In this document: piece by piece, positions 36,223 through 48,595 of the stretch | Numbering within the stretch: the first letter of the stretch is position 1 | Layout of the letters: every line of letters begins with the position of its first letter | Source: Tubiluchus corallicola | Taxonomy: Eukaryota; Priapulida; Priapulimorpha; Priapulimorphida; Tubiluchidae | Direction of reading: 5' to 3' | DNA length: 64,000 nt | NCBI GenBank assembly: GCA_030141605.1 | Contig: JAQGDQ010000013.1 | Coordinates: 386,447-450,446, forward strand | Program-made: the position numbers and the translations under genes | Notes under the pieces: model-generated | What the model was told of the DNA's origin: nothing | Seen by the model: the letters and a program-made list of their open reading frames with translations, nothing else | The model's database searches: none

Positions 36223-39200
36223 ATGAAATTCTTCAGACGCAGACGCATCTACAGCGTCTTGGTTACTGTCATTACTGCATCTGGGCTGTTTATCATCTTT
36301 CAGTTTTTCTCACATCGAACTATTAGCAGGTAACTTACAGATAGCAAAGGAACAGAATATTGATTTCAGAATGTTAATACAGTCAACCTCAGATATAAGG
36401 GACACCTCCGGACTGGAAAAAATCGGCCCTTTTATCTGGTGTCTCTTATTGCCAAAGTTGAGTCAGACCAAGGGTGTATCTAGACCTGTACTTTTCTGTA
36501 CTTTTACCCATATTTTTATGGGTTATTGCTACACATTCAGTGCAAATGGTATGTAGGAAGCTCCTTCAGTGATGCAAGATGTATGTGACTGCGGAAACCG
36601 AGCTGTTCGAATGCTTAGTTTGCAAAAAATTGAGGTTAAAAATCGATCAATTTCTCTTTTATCATAGGGTCCCTTATATGCGAGGTAATTTACCCGGGTT
36701 TCTATTACGCAGACCTGAAGATATCGTCCCTTATAACCGATTGTCCTTATATCTGAGTACCTTATATACGAACATTTTTGTAAGGAAAAACGTTACGAAA
36801 AGTCGGGACGGTACTGATGGTCCCTTATAAGTGAGTACCTTTTACCCGAGGTTCACTGTATGTAGACCCTGTATCTAAATGAATGTGTAAATAATTAGAT
36901 GTTTTAATTTTTTAATGTTTACTTGATTTGGTAAATTTCTATGTTAATTGAAAAGGTATCAGGTATTAGTACTATATTTGAATAAATGGTGGCGTATAAG
37001 CAACTATGTGATGATATTGCCGAACTACTTACAGCCAAAGTATTTATGAGGAAAAAGTAGTCATGTCTGTGAACTTCCTTTTGAAAACTTTCGCTGCACA
37101 AACTGTTTCAATACACGTTTTTCTTGCTCTACGTTGTATAGATGATAAATAATAATTTATGAATGATATTTAGATGTGTAAGTACAGCAGTTTTACAACT
37201 TGATGCTATGTTCATATTTTCTTTATAGTTACAAGTAAAAAAAATCATGCAACATTTTTAGTAAATGCTACTGTTAGGTGATAATACAGGATACTAAATG
37301 CAGTCAGGAATAAGGCTTTTCACAGTTCCAGCAATTGATGATGATTGTGAAAAAGTCAAAGGTTGAGTGTATACTGCATTTGTATATATGCCTGACAACG
37401 TCTCTCAATCCATGTGTTGTAACATTAACAGTTTTAACAGCTACTTAGAACATTGCCTAGTTCAGTTTTTCTTGTTTCCAAGCAAGATCCTGCTAGTAAC
37501 AGATTACGCACAGACTAATGCATAATTATGTAGTCCACGTAAAACAACTGAAGTTACTAACTGATACGGGGACGGCTTTGCTTTACCCACATGTCACGGG
37601 ACGGTTGTACTTAAGACGCGTTGCTGTGGTACACTTTGAGCTTTCACTTACAGCAGCTGCGCATATGCACAACGAAACTGTGAAAAGGCTTATTTGTGAT
37701 ACCTAGTAGGCTAGTATATACTTGTCATTACAGTTATCAGTCACTAAGAGGGCCACATTTTGACAGAGAGATGCCTTCGAAGATGCCAAAGCCTCAACAA
37801 GAACAGAATGAATTAAAGAAGTCTTCTGAAAAGCCGCAAGCACCTCACCAAGAACAGAATGAACTAAAGAAGTCTTCTGAAAAGTCACGAGCATCATCTC
37901 AGTCTCAGCAGCATGTTCTGGGCATTTTAAAAGAACATGAACATTTGTATAATGCTCGGGAGTTTTCGTGTTTCGATGGCAGTAACTCTGTAATGAGCGA
38001 AATGATAAATGATGATTATTGTGACTGCGGCGATGGCAGTGATGAACCGGGGACAGAAGCTTGTAGTGGAACCAGTAGAGGAAGGTTTGTGCATTTCTAT
38101 TTCGCTTGCTGTATTTTACTTGCTGATAGCAGAGATATTTACCAAAATGAAATTTTCGCTTCGGTTTGCCGATAATTGTACTTTCAGTTAAATTTAAGTT
38201 TCGGTGAAATTTATGAAATATCGTAGCTGAAATTTCCGTAGCATTTTTAATTTTTTTAAAGTAAGCCACTCCATCAAGTTTGAGGTTCTATATTATAAAA
38301 CATCCTTGTGTTTTTTATCAGTAATTTTGCATCAGAGCAAATAAAAGCAGACAAACAAAAACAATATTTTACTTATTTTAAAATTATAGTACTAGTTGGT
38401 TTTGCAAAAATGTTTCTGTTTGGTTTCATTTTGGTATTGGTTTCTTATGTTTGTTAATTCAGTTTCGGTAACATCCCTGGCTGTATGACAATTTATTTTG
38501 GGACTGCAAGGATTGACATTAGCTATTAATTGGGAATATTGCTGGTACCTTTAATTTTTAAATCATCCTTCTTCGTGGCAGCGAAGTTTGTTTCATGTTT
38601 GTAAGTTGCTGTTAGTTTGCTCTGACCTCATTCTATTATGCCGAGAAACAAGTGAACATCTTGGACATCGTTCTTGACCTTACTGATCATCATTGCTATC
38701 ACAATACCTTTGTGACTTTTAGGGACAGGTCACGCAACGTGTAAAGCTTGTTAGTACATTAGGTCTGAGCATTGCATAAAACACTTTACTAATGACAGTA
38801 GTTTGTTGTGACTTGCACTAAACCACAGGCCAATAATTATATATATATATATATATACAGAAGAATATTTCAAATGATAAAATTTTCCTATGTGAACAAT
38901 CTCACCCTTAGATGCTGGATAATATGTAGGTAATGTACTGTTTTAGCTTTCGTGTCTGTCTTGCAGTAGCAGCTCGTGTAAAGCTACTGTGGAACTGCAG
39001 CACTCCTGGTTTCACTGGATATTATCGATAATATACAATAAGTTGTTTTTCTTTAGTCCTTTCTTTATAGTTGTACGGAACCTGCAATGTGGCGTTTGAC
39101 TGTTGTGTGCATGCAGGCATGCGCACATGTTTGAGCCCAAGTAGAGAAAGTACTGTCGCTCACACAGTTTGTTGTCAGTTGTCACGTGCTTACCGTGAAC

Positions 39201-42200
39201 GGATCAAGCTTGAAATGCGACAATTTAGGCTGTTAGGATTTAGGATTTTATCAAGTTTATGTATAAATTTTTGTATCTTTGTTCGTTTAAAAGTACAATT
39301 ACAAATTAAATTATTAAAATTAGATATGTTTGTTTCATTTCACATGGTTTTAACAATGGCTGAAAATTTTCTGGAACAACGCCTCCACTAATTTCAGCCA
39401 CCACTGTTGGAAAGTGATTATACGATAATGATTACCCTGCTGTCTTGATTATACGTTTACATTGCAAGGAATTTTCGCAGTTAAATTATATCAAGCTCAC
39501 CTTTTCACTATATGTTTCTATAATTAATGTTATAGAATGCAATGTGCTCATATTTCATTTCACTGTCAGTGATTGTATGCTTCCATTCAGGTTTTATTGC
39601 ACATATCAATTTTCTGGACGTCCTCCATATTCTGTACTCAGCAGCAGAGTGAATGATGGAATTTGTGATTGCTGTGATGGATCTGATGAATGGAAAGATT
39701 TTAGACTGCCTAATCGAGCTGTTTTATCTGGTATTCATGTTTAGCTGGCTTCCAGTAATTGCCCTGTGACATTTTAGAATTTTATGTAATAAAATAAGAT
39801 TCGTAATACCGGGAAGGTCAAAAGTTAATTTTGTAGCTTTCTATTATGATAGTACTGTAACGGGAGGAACATTGCTCAGTGTTTAACCTTCATTTACTTT
39901 ATTCTTTTACTTTTTACAATAAATTATATAGAACTTTCTGTTATTTGTTGAAGTTATAAAGTTATAAATTTTATGAAATCCTAATTCTGTTAGAATGGTA
40001 TTTGCATAATAGAAGAAGATGCACTTTGCTAAAGGATGTTGTATCTTAAAATGTGGTTTCAGTCATTCTAAAGTAAAGTTAAACATGTGTAGTAAGATGG
40101 AAATACATATGCAAGTGGTGTGTCATAAGAAACTAGCGTGAAAGTTTCCCATATTGCTGTGTTGTTTGTTTCTCATAAACCTTCGTCGTGTCAAGTTGGA
40201 ACCCTGCCAACATTTACTCTGCCTACTTCTATATCTTGCACTTTAATTTTGTAACATTTTGTGTTTGGACAAAACAGTTATGCAGCACTTCATCTTGAAT
40301 TTTCATTATTGTTGATTGAGTGATTTTGATAGCAATTATTAAAATATACTAATATTTGACATGAAAACCATAAGATTTGTTACTAAACGCCCTACTTGTC
40401 AGTTGCTTAGCATGTGTATGTTTTTCCTGTTGATTATGTCACGTAATTTATATACAGTCAAACCGCGTTATACCGACAGCCCCCCTCCTCTCCCGCTTAT
40501 ACTGCCAAACTTGATTACCACTTGCAAAATGGCCAGGAACAAAATGGCTGTATTAAACTGCATATAAAAATAACCTGTTATACTGCCACCCGTTTCCCGC
40601 CAGGCAAATTAATATAATGTTCAATGGGGAAATGCCACCAGCAGTCTCAATCACCAGCCGCTTCATGATATAATGCCAACTGTACGAGGCTATCATACAC
40701 TCTGCTGAATCGCTGACACTGGCCTGACGTCACGCTGTACTGTACATTGTACATTCACAATAGTAAACGATTAATAACTCTGATATTATAGTCGATGCAC
40801 CACACAGTCATAATAGCAACTAACAAGAAAACACATGATTCTTTTTTTGCCACAAGAAATGTGATAGTTACTTGTTTTCTAAAAATCTTTCAAGCAAATT
40901 CCAGCAAGAAATTTGTAGTTATGACTTGACCTTTTTTACGTATACATGTTTAGTGGAGCAGTAGGCCACCTGTCTATTATTATAGCCGAGTACAAGTCAC
41001 ATTTACTGTGTAAACAGAATGTTCTTGATAAATATGATTGATTTTGAGTGAGTGATTAATTCACAAATGATTAATTTAATAATTTGCTTTTAATTCATTA
41101 ACCTTTAGAGTGAAAATTCAGGACTCAGACCTGTGTACGCTTGTCTGACTGTTTTGTGATTCGTCAATGGCAAAATTTAACGCACATCGTTATAACGCCA
41201 ACCTCGCTGTAATGTTATTTTTTCCACTTCCCAAAGTGGGTGGTATAAAGATGTTTCACTGTACAATATTTTGATCTGTTGCTTATTTATCTACAGTGAA
41301 GGAGCAACACAGATTGAACAGATATCAAACTCCTTGCTTTAATTACTGTGATAAAGTCTTGGTGAAGCAGGAAAATGAAAAACAGATCAGAGAGAAGGCG
41401 CTTGAAATAAAGAAACTTTACTTAGCTGAAGGACATGCCTATGCTGGCACAAACGTGAGTACTTCGGTTTACGTCTAGTTGGATATGTTATCATTGTGTT
41501 TAAACTAGAGAAACAATACATAGAGGCTGGAGCTGATTCAGTTGCTACTACATCAGCTGACTCACACAGTAAATCAGCTAGCTCGGCTGAATCTGAGTCA
41601 TTTGCTACTACATCAGCTGACTCACACAGTAAGTCAGCTAGCTCGTGGTGGTGTTGTTGTGTTTGTGTTGAAGGAGTCAGTTGCTCTACATCAGCTGACT
41701 CCACAGTAATCAGTGTTGGTGTTGTTTGTGCTCCCAGTAAATCAGCTAGCTCGCTGAAGTTGAGTCAGTTGCTACTACATCAGCTGACTCACACAGTAAA
41801 TCAGCTAGCTCGGCTGAAGCTGAGTCAGTTGCTACTACATCAGCTGACTCACACAGTAAATCAGCTAGCTCGGCTGAAGCTGAGTCAGTTGCTACTACAT
41901 CAGCTGACTCACACAGTAAATCAGCTAGCTCGGCTGAAGCTGAGTCAGTTGCTACTACATCAGCTGACTCACACAGTAAATCAGCTAGCTCGGCTGAGGT
42001 TGACTGACTTTTCAGCTGAGTTGGCTTAAAGAAAAAATCAGCTAAGTCAGCTAAAGCTACGAATTTTTGTTAACTAAATAAATGATAAATTGTTAGTTAA
42101 CTGTTAAATTATGGAGACAATTTTTTTAAATAATTCATGTTGCTTATACACAGAGGAAAGCTGATGTACAAATTCAAATAATGCATTAGAGATCAATTTT

Positions 42201-45200
42201 TATTATTATTATAAAAAAGCAATGGATTTATTGCAAATTTAATTTAAAAGAAACCCGGTTGATTATGTAAACATGAGTTCAGAATAAAGAATGCTCTAAA
42301 ATATTGAAAACTACAATAGCTTTTTTAATCAAAACTTAGATTAAATGATAATTACCTCGGATACTCAAATTTCGTTAAACTTTCAAAACTATGCATGGCG
42401 CAGTGAATCTACTAAGATTGGCAACGGTGCCATGCTCACATGCGCTTGGCCGACAAATAGAAGGTGGCACCATGATAACCATGATCATGAACTGCAGTGT
42501 TAGTTTTTGACGTCGTATGATGTAGAGCCCATTTTTCGTGACATCATGCTTTTATGCAGTACTGTAACACTTACACAAACATGCTTGATGTGCAAGGGAA
42601 GATGCCTGCCATTGCACACACTGTGTTTAGTTTCTGACATAAGCAATAGCTGTGCTCAGTTGCCGTCAATTAAGTTTCTAGGCTAATTATTCAAATATAA
42701 GAAACAATTGCTAACTTTTGTAGGCAAGAAACGTATAGTTTGGATAGTAAATTAAAATTAGATTGAGTATTCGGTCTCAAAACAATCATTCGGTTTTCCT
42801 TTAAATCCAACTCCTTGCGAGGCTTGTCCGCCAACGAATCAATTCCAAAACACCAAAATGATTCCATACGTGTGACTAGCGTTGCGTATTTAATTTTGAA
42901 TTGACCAGTTTTCTTGTTCAAAAATTTCTGAAGTTTATTATCTCTGCCTGCACACGTACAATAATATGACACGTGACCGCGAATTCGCGATTTGTTTGCC
43001 ATATTTCAACCAGAAACTTGCAGTGTCACGTGATTGTTGCAAAAGCGAAAAACTTCACAGCCCATGAGCAAAAATGTCGGCTAGCTCGACTCCATCACTG
43101 AGCGGCTGGTGCGACTAAAGCTGGGTTTTTTATCGGCTAGGTCGACTGTAGAAATAAACCCGCTGGAGCTCAGCTGAAACGGCGCAGCTCTGGGCTCTAA
43201 CAATACAACATTTGCTAAGAAGCATAAATGCGTATCTTAATCTTACTTTCTTGTGAATAAATAAATTTGCACACGATGAATGTTGGTGTTTGAATTGCAC
43301 TGCACCAAATTTATGTTCCAACTTTCAAATATTTCAACAAAGATGCCTGACAAAATAAACAAGATTGTAATGGCAGAAATTGCAGAGGCATGTCCAAGAT
43401 GTTTATGTAACACGTTACCTGTTGTGTTCTGTTTTCGTTCTCATGTTTTAGGTATTTTGCACATTTTTCTGCAATTTCTTCCATTACAACTTAGTTTATT
43501 TTGATAAGTTAAATTCTAATCTGTTGCTTTGTAATGTGGGTTGTGCCTTTGTATCATTAATGTATTATTTATTTTTCTTTTTGGCTTCATTTACAGTCTG
43601 ATAATGGCGTCATCAGCAGAAACAATAGTCGCTCAATAAACATGTTGGTAGAAAAGTAAAAGTTTACGAAATTTTAATGTCAGCATTAGGGTAACAATAA
43701 CAGTTGCTGTTTTTTTTTGTAGATTTATGGTGAGCAAGGCGAGTTCTACAAACTCAGTAAAATGTGTTTTAATATTAGTCGTGATCATTTTGTCTACAAG
43801 CTTTGCCCATTTAGTCACGTTGACCAAGTAACTTTCACACATGGTACTCTACAGATCGGAAAGAATGGTAACCTTGTTAAAGATGCTCATCTCAATTCAT
43901 ATGTCTTAGTGATGATGGGTGGCACCTCTGTCGGATGCCCTTCTTCAGTTTCAAGAAAAGCTCGGGTAAACTTTCGATGCAGATCTTAGTTATTTATGAT
44001 GCAGTTGTTGATAATCATCTAATCGTCCTAGTGTTTTTTACGACTAGTACAGCCTAGCACAAGTCTACTCACAATAGCAGTGGGCGGAACACCACTAGTA
44101 CAGCCTGGTACGAGTCTACTCACAATAGCAGTGGGGGGAACACCACTAGTACAGCCTAGTACGAGTCTACTCACAGTAGCAGTGGGCAGAACACCACTAG
44201 TACAGCCTGGTACGAGTCTACTCACAATAGCAGTAGGTGGAACACCACTAGTACAGCCTAGCACAAGTCTACTCACAATAGCAGTGGGCGGAACACCACT
44301 AGTACAGCCTAGTACGAGTCTACTCACAATAGCAGTGGGTGGAACACCACTAGTACAGCCTAGTAGGAGTCTACACACAATAGCAGTGGGTGGAACACCA
44401 CTAGTACAGCCTAGTACGAGTCTACTCACAAAAGCAGTGGGTGGAACACCACTAGTACAGCCTAGTAGGAGTCTACACACAATAGCAGTGGGTGGAACAC
44501 CACTAGTACAGCCTAGTACGAGTCTACTCACAAAAGCAGTGGGTGGAACACCACTAGTACAGCCTAGTGCCAGTCTACTCACAATAGCAGTGGGTGGAAC
44601 ACCACTAGTACAGCCTAGTACGAGTCTACTCACAATAGCAGTAGGTGGAACACCACTAGTACAGCCTAGCACAAGTCTACTCACAATAGCAGTGGGCGGA
44701 ACACCACTAGTACAGCCTAGTACGAGTCTACCCACAATAGCAGTGGGTGGAACACCACTAGTACAGCCTAGTAGGAGTCTACACACAATAGCAGTGGGTG
44801 GAACACCACTAGTACAGCCTAGTACGAGTCTACTCACAAAAGCAGTGGGTGGAACACCACTAGTACAGCCTAGTGCCAGTCTACTCACAATAGCAGTGGG
44901 TGGAACACCACTAGTACAGCCTAGTACGAGTCTACTCACAAAAGCAGTGGGTGGAACACCACTAGTACAGCCTAGTGCCAGTCTACTCACAATAGCAGTG
45001 GGTGGAACACCACTAGTACAGCCTAGTATGCGTCTACTCACAATAGCAGTGGGTGGAACACCACTAGTACAGCCTAGTATGCGTCTACCCACAATAGCAG
45101 TGGGTGGAACACCACTAGTTTAGCCTAGTACGAGTCTACTCACAATAGCAGTGGGTGGAACACCACTAGTACAGCCTAGTACGAGTCTACCCACAGTAGC

Positions 45201-47371
45201 AGTGGGCGGAACACCACTAGTACCGCCTAGTACGAGTCTACTCACAATAGCAGTGAGCGGAACACCACTAGTACAGCCTAGTACGAGTCTACCCACAGTA
45301 GCAGTGGGCGGAACACCACTAGTACAGCCTAGTATGAGTCTACTCACAATAGCAGTGAGCGGAACACCACTAGTACAGCCTAGTACGAGTCTACCCACAG
45401 TAGCAGTGGGCGGAACACCACTAGTACAGCCTAGTATGAGTCTACTCACAATAGCAGTGAGCGGAACACCACTAGTATAGTCTAGTACGAGTCTACTCAC
45501 AATAGCAGTGGGTGGAACACCACTAGTACAGCCTAGTAGGAGTCTACTCACAATAGCAGTGGGTGGAACACCACTAGTACAGCCTAGTATGAGTCTATTC
45601 ACAATAGCAGTGGGTGGAACACCACTAGTACAGCCTAGTAGGAGTCTATTCACAATAGCAGTGGGTGGAACACCACAAGTACAACCTAGTACGAGTCTAC
45701 TCACAATAGCAGTGAGTGGAACACCACTAGTATAGCCTAGTACGAGTCTACTCACAATAGCAGTGGGTGGAACACCACTAGTACAGCCTAGTACGAGTCT
45801 ACCCACAGTAGCAGTGGGCGGAACACCACTAGTACAGCCTAGTACGAGTCTACTCACAATAGCCGTGAGCGGAACACCACTAGTACAGCCTAATATGAGT
45901 CTACTCACAATAGCAGTGAGCCGAACACCACTAGTATAGCCTAGTACGAGTCTACTCACAATAGCAGTGGGTGAAACACCACTAGTACGGCCTAGTACGA
46001 GTCTACTCACAATAGCAGTGGGCGGAACACCACTAGTACGAGTCTACTCAGAATAGCAGTGGGCGGAGCACCACTAGTACAGCCTAGTACGAGTCTACTC
46101 AGAATAGCAGTGGGCGGAGCACCACTAGTACAACCTAGTACGAGTCTACTCACAATAGCAGTGGGCAGAACACCACAAATACAGCATAGTACGAGTCTAC
46201 TCACAGTAGGCAGTGAACGTGTTAATTTCATTTTCATTCTTTGTTCCATTTTTTGAAGCTTTATAATCAATTTTCCGAAGATTACGTGCGACGCTTTATG
46301 CTGACGTATTTTTACATGTAGTGATGGAGGCACCAAAAACGTAACAGAAACAAATTAAATTTTCATCTATGTATGTGCAAGGAATGTAAAAAATGAAAGA
46401 TGGTACAAGTTAGTTATTTCTAATGCAGCTGTATAGGCTAACAGGCAGAAACACATTCACTCAGGCAACTTAAAATCAGTAACTAATAAGATGTCGAAAA
46501 ACCGGTACACAAAGTAGGTTTTTAGCTGTTTGGCAAGCAGTTTGATTTATTTTTCCTTGAATTTAGCCTCAGAATTACAGTCAAACCTCTTTATACTGCC
46601 CACTTTGGGATGGGAAGAAAGATGGAGTCGTCATAGCGAGTTCAGTGTTATGATGACGTACGTTAAATTTTGGTATAGACATATCACAGAACAATCAGAC
46701 AACAGTCCTCAATTTTACTCTAAAAGTTAATGAATTTAAAGAAGATTATTTACATAATAAACGAGTCTTATACTCAACTATATACATGTAATAGACTGTA
46801 GGCCTACTGCTCCACTAATATGTAAAAAAAGGTTAAGTCATAACTAGAAAATTCTTGCTGGGATTTGCTTGGATGATTCTTAGAAAACATGCAAGTCTCG
46901 CATTTCTTGTGGTAAAAATAGAACCATGTGTTTTCTTGTCAGTTGCTGTTATGACTGTGTGGCGCATTGACTATAATATCGGAGCAATTAATCCTTTACA
47001 ATTGTTATTGTACGATGTACAGTACAGCTTGAAAACAATAGAACCATGATAACTTGCATTATTTTACTGAAGTCTGGTCAGTGTCTATGACCCAGCGGAG
47101 GGTATAGCTGCCTCGTACAGCAGACATTATATCAAGGTCGCTGGCGGGATTTTCCCATTTGAATACATATATTTCCCTGATGGATGATGGGTATTGGGAG
47201 GCAGTATGGGTTATCTTTAAATGTAGTTTAACACAGCCATTTTGTTTCTGCATAATAAGTTTATATTTGTAGGTGATATTTGAATGTGGTCTAGAAGATC
47301 GGATATTGAACGTTAGTGAAGATCAAAAGTGCACCTATGTGTTCTACATGTCATCACCAGCCGCTTGCTGA
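36223..47371 (+). CDS. PRKCSH-like: Membrane-anchored glucosidase II beta-like protein (PRKCSH-N + MRH)
   Basis: Six exons: 36223-36329, 37734-38084, 39591-39730, 41297-41454, 43723-43965 and 47273-47371. The phases (2, 2, 1, 0, 0) all join, giving 365 residues. The N-terminus is MKFFRRRR followed by about 19 hydrophobic residues (roughly 11-29): a type II signal anchor, not a cleaved signal. Next is a Gln/Lys/Glu-rich stem with [12 protein letters not shown] twice, 17 residues apart. From about 113 come two LDLa-like calcium motifs ([17 protein letters not shown] and [15 protein letters not shown]), as in the glucosidase II beta N-terminus. Residues 253-365 form an MRH (mannose-6-phosphate receptor homology) lectin domain ([27 protein letters not shown]). 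The MRH Glu and Tyr appear kept (SEDQKCTY), but the expected Gln and Arg look replaced, so sugar binding is uncertain. There is no KDEL-type tail and no long acidic middle. Likely in the ER or Golgi lumen. Confidence 0.9.
36380..36858. mobile_element. Tigger/pogo-like element, AACCTCAGATATAAGGG ends
   Basis: Left end CAGTCAACCTCAGATATAAG, right end TACCCGAGGTTCACTG, with TA on both sides. The interior repeats CCCTTATA..CGAG motifs. It lies in intron 1 of the PRKCSH-like gene, 50 bp after exon 1. Confidence 0.85.
37308..37694 (+). mobile_element. MITE B, copy 2
   Basis: The ends AATAAGGCTTTTCACAGTTC and AACTGTGAAAAGGCTTATT are inverted repeats. It lies in intron 1 of the PRKCSH-like gene, about 40 bp before exon 2. 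Confidence 0.8.
38837..38861. repeat. (AT)n tract
   Basis: Short uninterrupted AT dinucleotide run in intron 2 of the PRKCSH-like gene. Confidence 0.9.
38964..39402 (+). mobile_element. Interspersed element A, copy 2
   Basis: Homologous to 21111-21716 (AGCAGCTCGTGTAAAG; GAGAAAGTACTGTCGCTCACA; CACTAATTTCAGCCACCACTG) but without the internal duplication. The ends are inverted repeats of hAT type. Confidence 0.7.
40455..41261 (+). mobile_element. Tigger/pogo-like element, CAGTCAAACCGCGTTATAC ends
   Basis: Left end CAGTCAAACCGCGTTATACC and right end GGTATAAAGATGTTTCACTG, both next to TA. It lies in intron 3 of the PRKCSH-like gene. A truncated inverted relative is at 46578-47030, and a further end fragment at 55957-56000. 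Confidence 0.85.
41521..43199 (+). mobile_element. hAT element with internal 60-bp minisatellite, copy 1
   Basis: The ends TAGAGGCTGGAGCTGATTCA and TGCGCAGCTCTGGGCTCTA (its reverse begins TAGAGCCCAGAGCTG) are inverted repeats of hAT YAGNG type. They are flanked by a perfect 8-bp duplication ACAATACA (41513-41520 and 43200-43207). Left part: about eight units of a 60-bp repeat (41526-42010; TGAGTCAGTTGCTACTACAT, CAGCTGACTCACACAG, TAAATCAGCTAGCTCGGCTG). The right part is unique; it has a minus-strand open stretch at 42691-43002 that I could not assign. It lies in intron 4 of the PRKCSH-like gene. Confidence 0.88.
44040..46212. repeat. 51-bp satellite array (about 42 copies)
   Basis: The unit is GGAACACCACTAGTACAGCC, TAGTACGAGTCTACTCACAA, TAGCAGTGGGT (51 bp). 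Because 51 is a multiple of three, frames stay open on both strands for over 300 codons ([17 protein letters not shown] repeated on plus). Variant units (STS, SRS, SAS, SMS; LTKAV) recur in blocks, indicating higher-order duplication. It lies in the last intron of the PRKCSH-like gene. Confidence 0.97.
46578..47030 (-). mobile_element. Truncated inverted copy of the 40455 Tigger-like element
   Basis: Begins CAGTCAAACCTCTTTATAC. Its interior (TGACTATAATATCGGAG, TTGCTGTTATGACTGTGTGG) is the reverse complement of 40740-41000. The far end is missing. It is in the same gene as the full copy, intron 5. Confidence 0.75.
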
Positions 47372-47831
47372 CAACTGAGATGCCTTCAAAGACCATCTGA
47401 CGAGTCTAAGTGATACATTCTTAAGACTCATATAGACTTTTTATACGACTTCGAAAACGTTAACGAACAACTAATGTAAATATTGTTACAGTTCATTATA
47501 CCAAGAAGTGCATTCTGGACTGGCCTATTGCAAAATAGGTCTTTCATTTTTATATATAAGGAGAAGAAAAAGAAGTATTTTCTATAATGAAACCACAATG
47601 AACTGTAAATGTTGAGTTTGGAACAGTTCACCTGCATTTATTTTTTAATACCTTTTGCAAAGTGGAAAATAAAAACGGTACGTGGTAGCAGAGTAATCAG
47701 ATCTATTTTAAGCCCAAGAATGTTATACTAATGAAATATCATATTTACGTTGCCACAAACTAAGTTGCCGTTTCCACAGTTATTTTAATGGATAAAGAAA
47801 GTTCAAGTTTTTTTATTTCTTTACTGCATAC

Positions 47832-48295
47832 TACTGTTGCTCCGGATATCCGATTCGTATCCGAAAATGGTGATATTTGTGAAATTCTACAAGTATTTGT
47901 ATCCAATATTATCCGGTAGTTATAAAAATTTGATATTCGAAAATACTTGCTATCCGGTTTTTGTAATGTGCAATTGAAAACGGTTTTCGAATAATTTAAC
48001 AGCCGAAAATAACTAAATAAAATATTACCAAAAAACTTAGAGATTGTTTTAGCCTATGTTTGTGTTTTCAAAACGAAAATTTTACACACATTTTTTTCGT
48101 TTGTGTATGATGTATACGGTGTATCTTCGGGGTTGGTCCTTTGAGATGATAGTCTTTTTTGACAGACTAAATGAAAACGCTAAAGTTTGCAAACATTTAC
48201 TAATTTTTGATTATCCGAACCGATCCACATATTTGATCCGAATTTAGCATCCGGTATTCGCTATCCGGCAAAAAAGTGTATCCTGAGCAACACTA
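47832..48295. mobile_element. hAT-type MITE (464 bp)
   Basis: The ends TACTGTTGCTCCGGATATCC and GTGTATCCTGAGCAACACTA are inverted repeats, flanked by a perfect 8-bp duplication CTGCATAC (47824-47831 and 48296-48303). The interior is rich in ATCCG motifs. No coding capacity. Confidence 0.9.
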
Positions 48296-48595
48296 CTGCA
48301 TACAGCAATCAATACTGTGATAGAGGTCTACAGTTTTTGTCACATGAGTGACATGAGTTTGGTTGTTGTTCTGTTAAAGCCAAGTTTATTTATGTGAAAA
48401 TCCGCAAAATCTACATACTGTTATTCATAAAAACGGGCACAACATACGAGTCGTCTAAACATTTTGTTATCTTTACATATACTTTTCATTATTTTTTAAT
48501 TTTTTGGCACTAAAAGTGATTAAAGACTTGTATTAATAAAGAGGTTGTTTTTCTGTATCATAAATACTGAAGTGGTTTACTTTATGAGATTTTAG

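Noticed and set aside
37703-38269. 188-residue minus ORF
   Set aside because: Antisense shadow of PRKCSH-like exon 2.
42691-43002. Minus-strand 103-residue ORF in the hAT element as a possible transposase exon
   Set aside because: No BED finger or hAT dimerisation motif is visible, and the frame is not preserved in the second copy.
44028-46336. Long ORFs of about 350 residues on both strands ([17 protein letters not shown] and [17 protein letters not shown] repeats)
   Set aside because: They are translations of the 51-bp satellite, open on both strands because the unit is divisible by three, and they lie inside an intron between two MRH exons.
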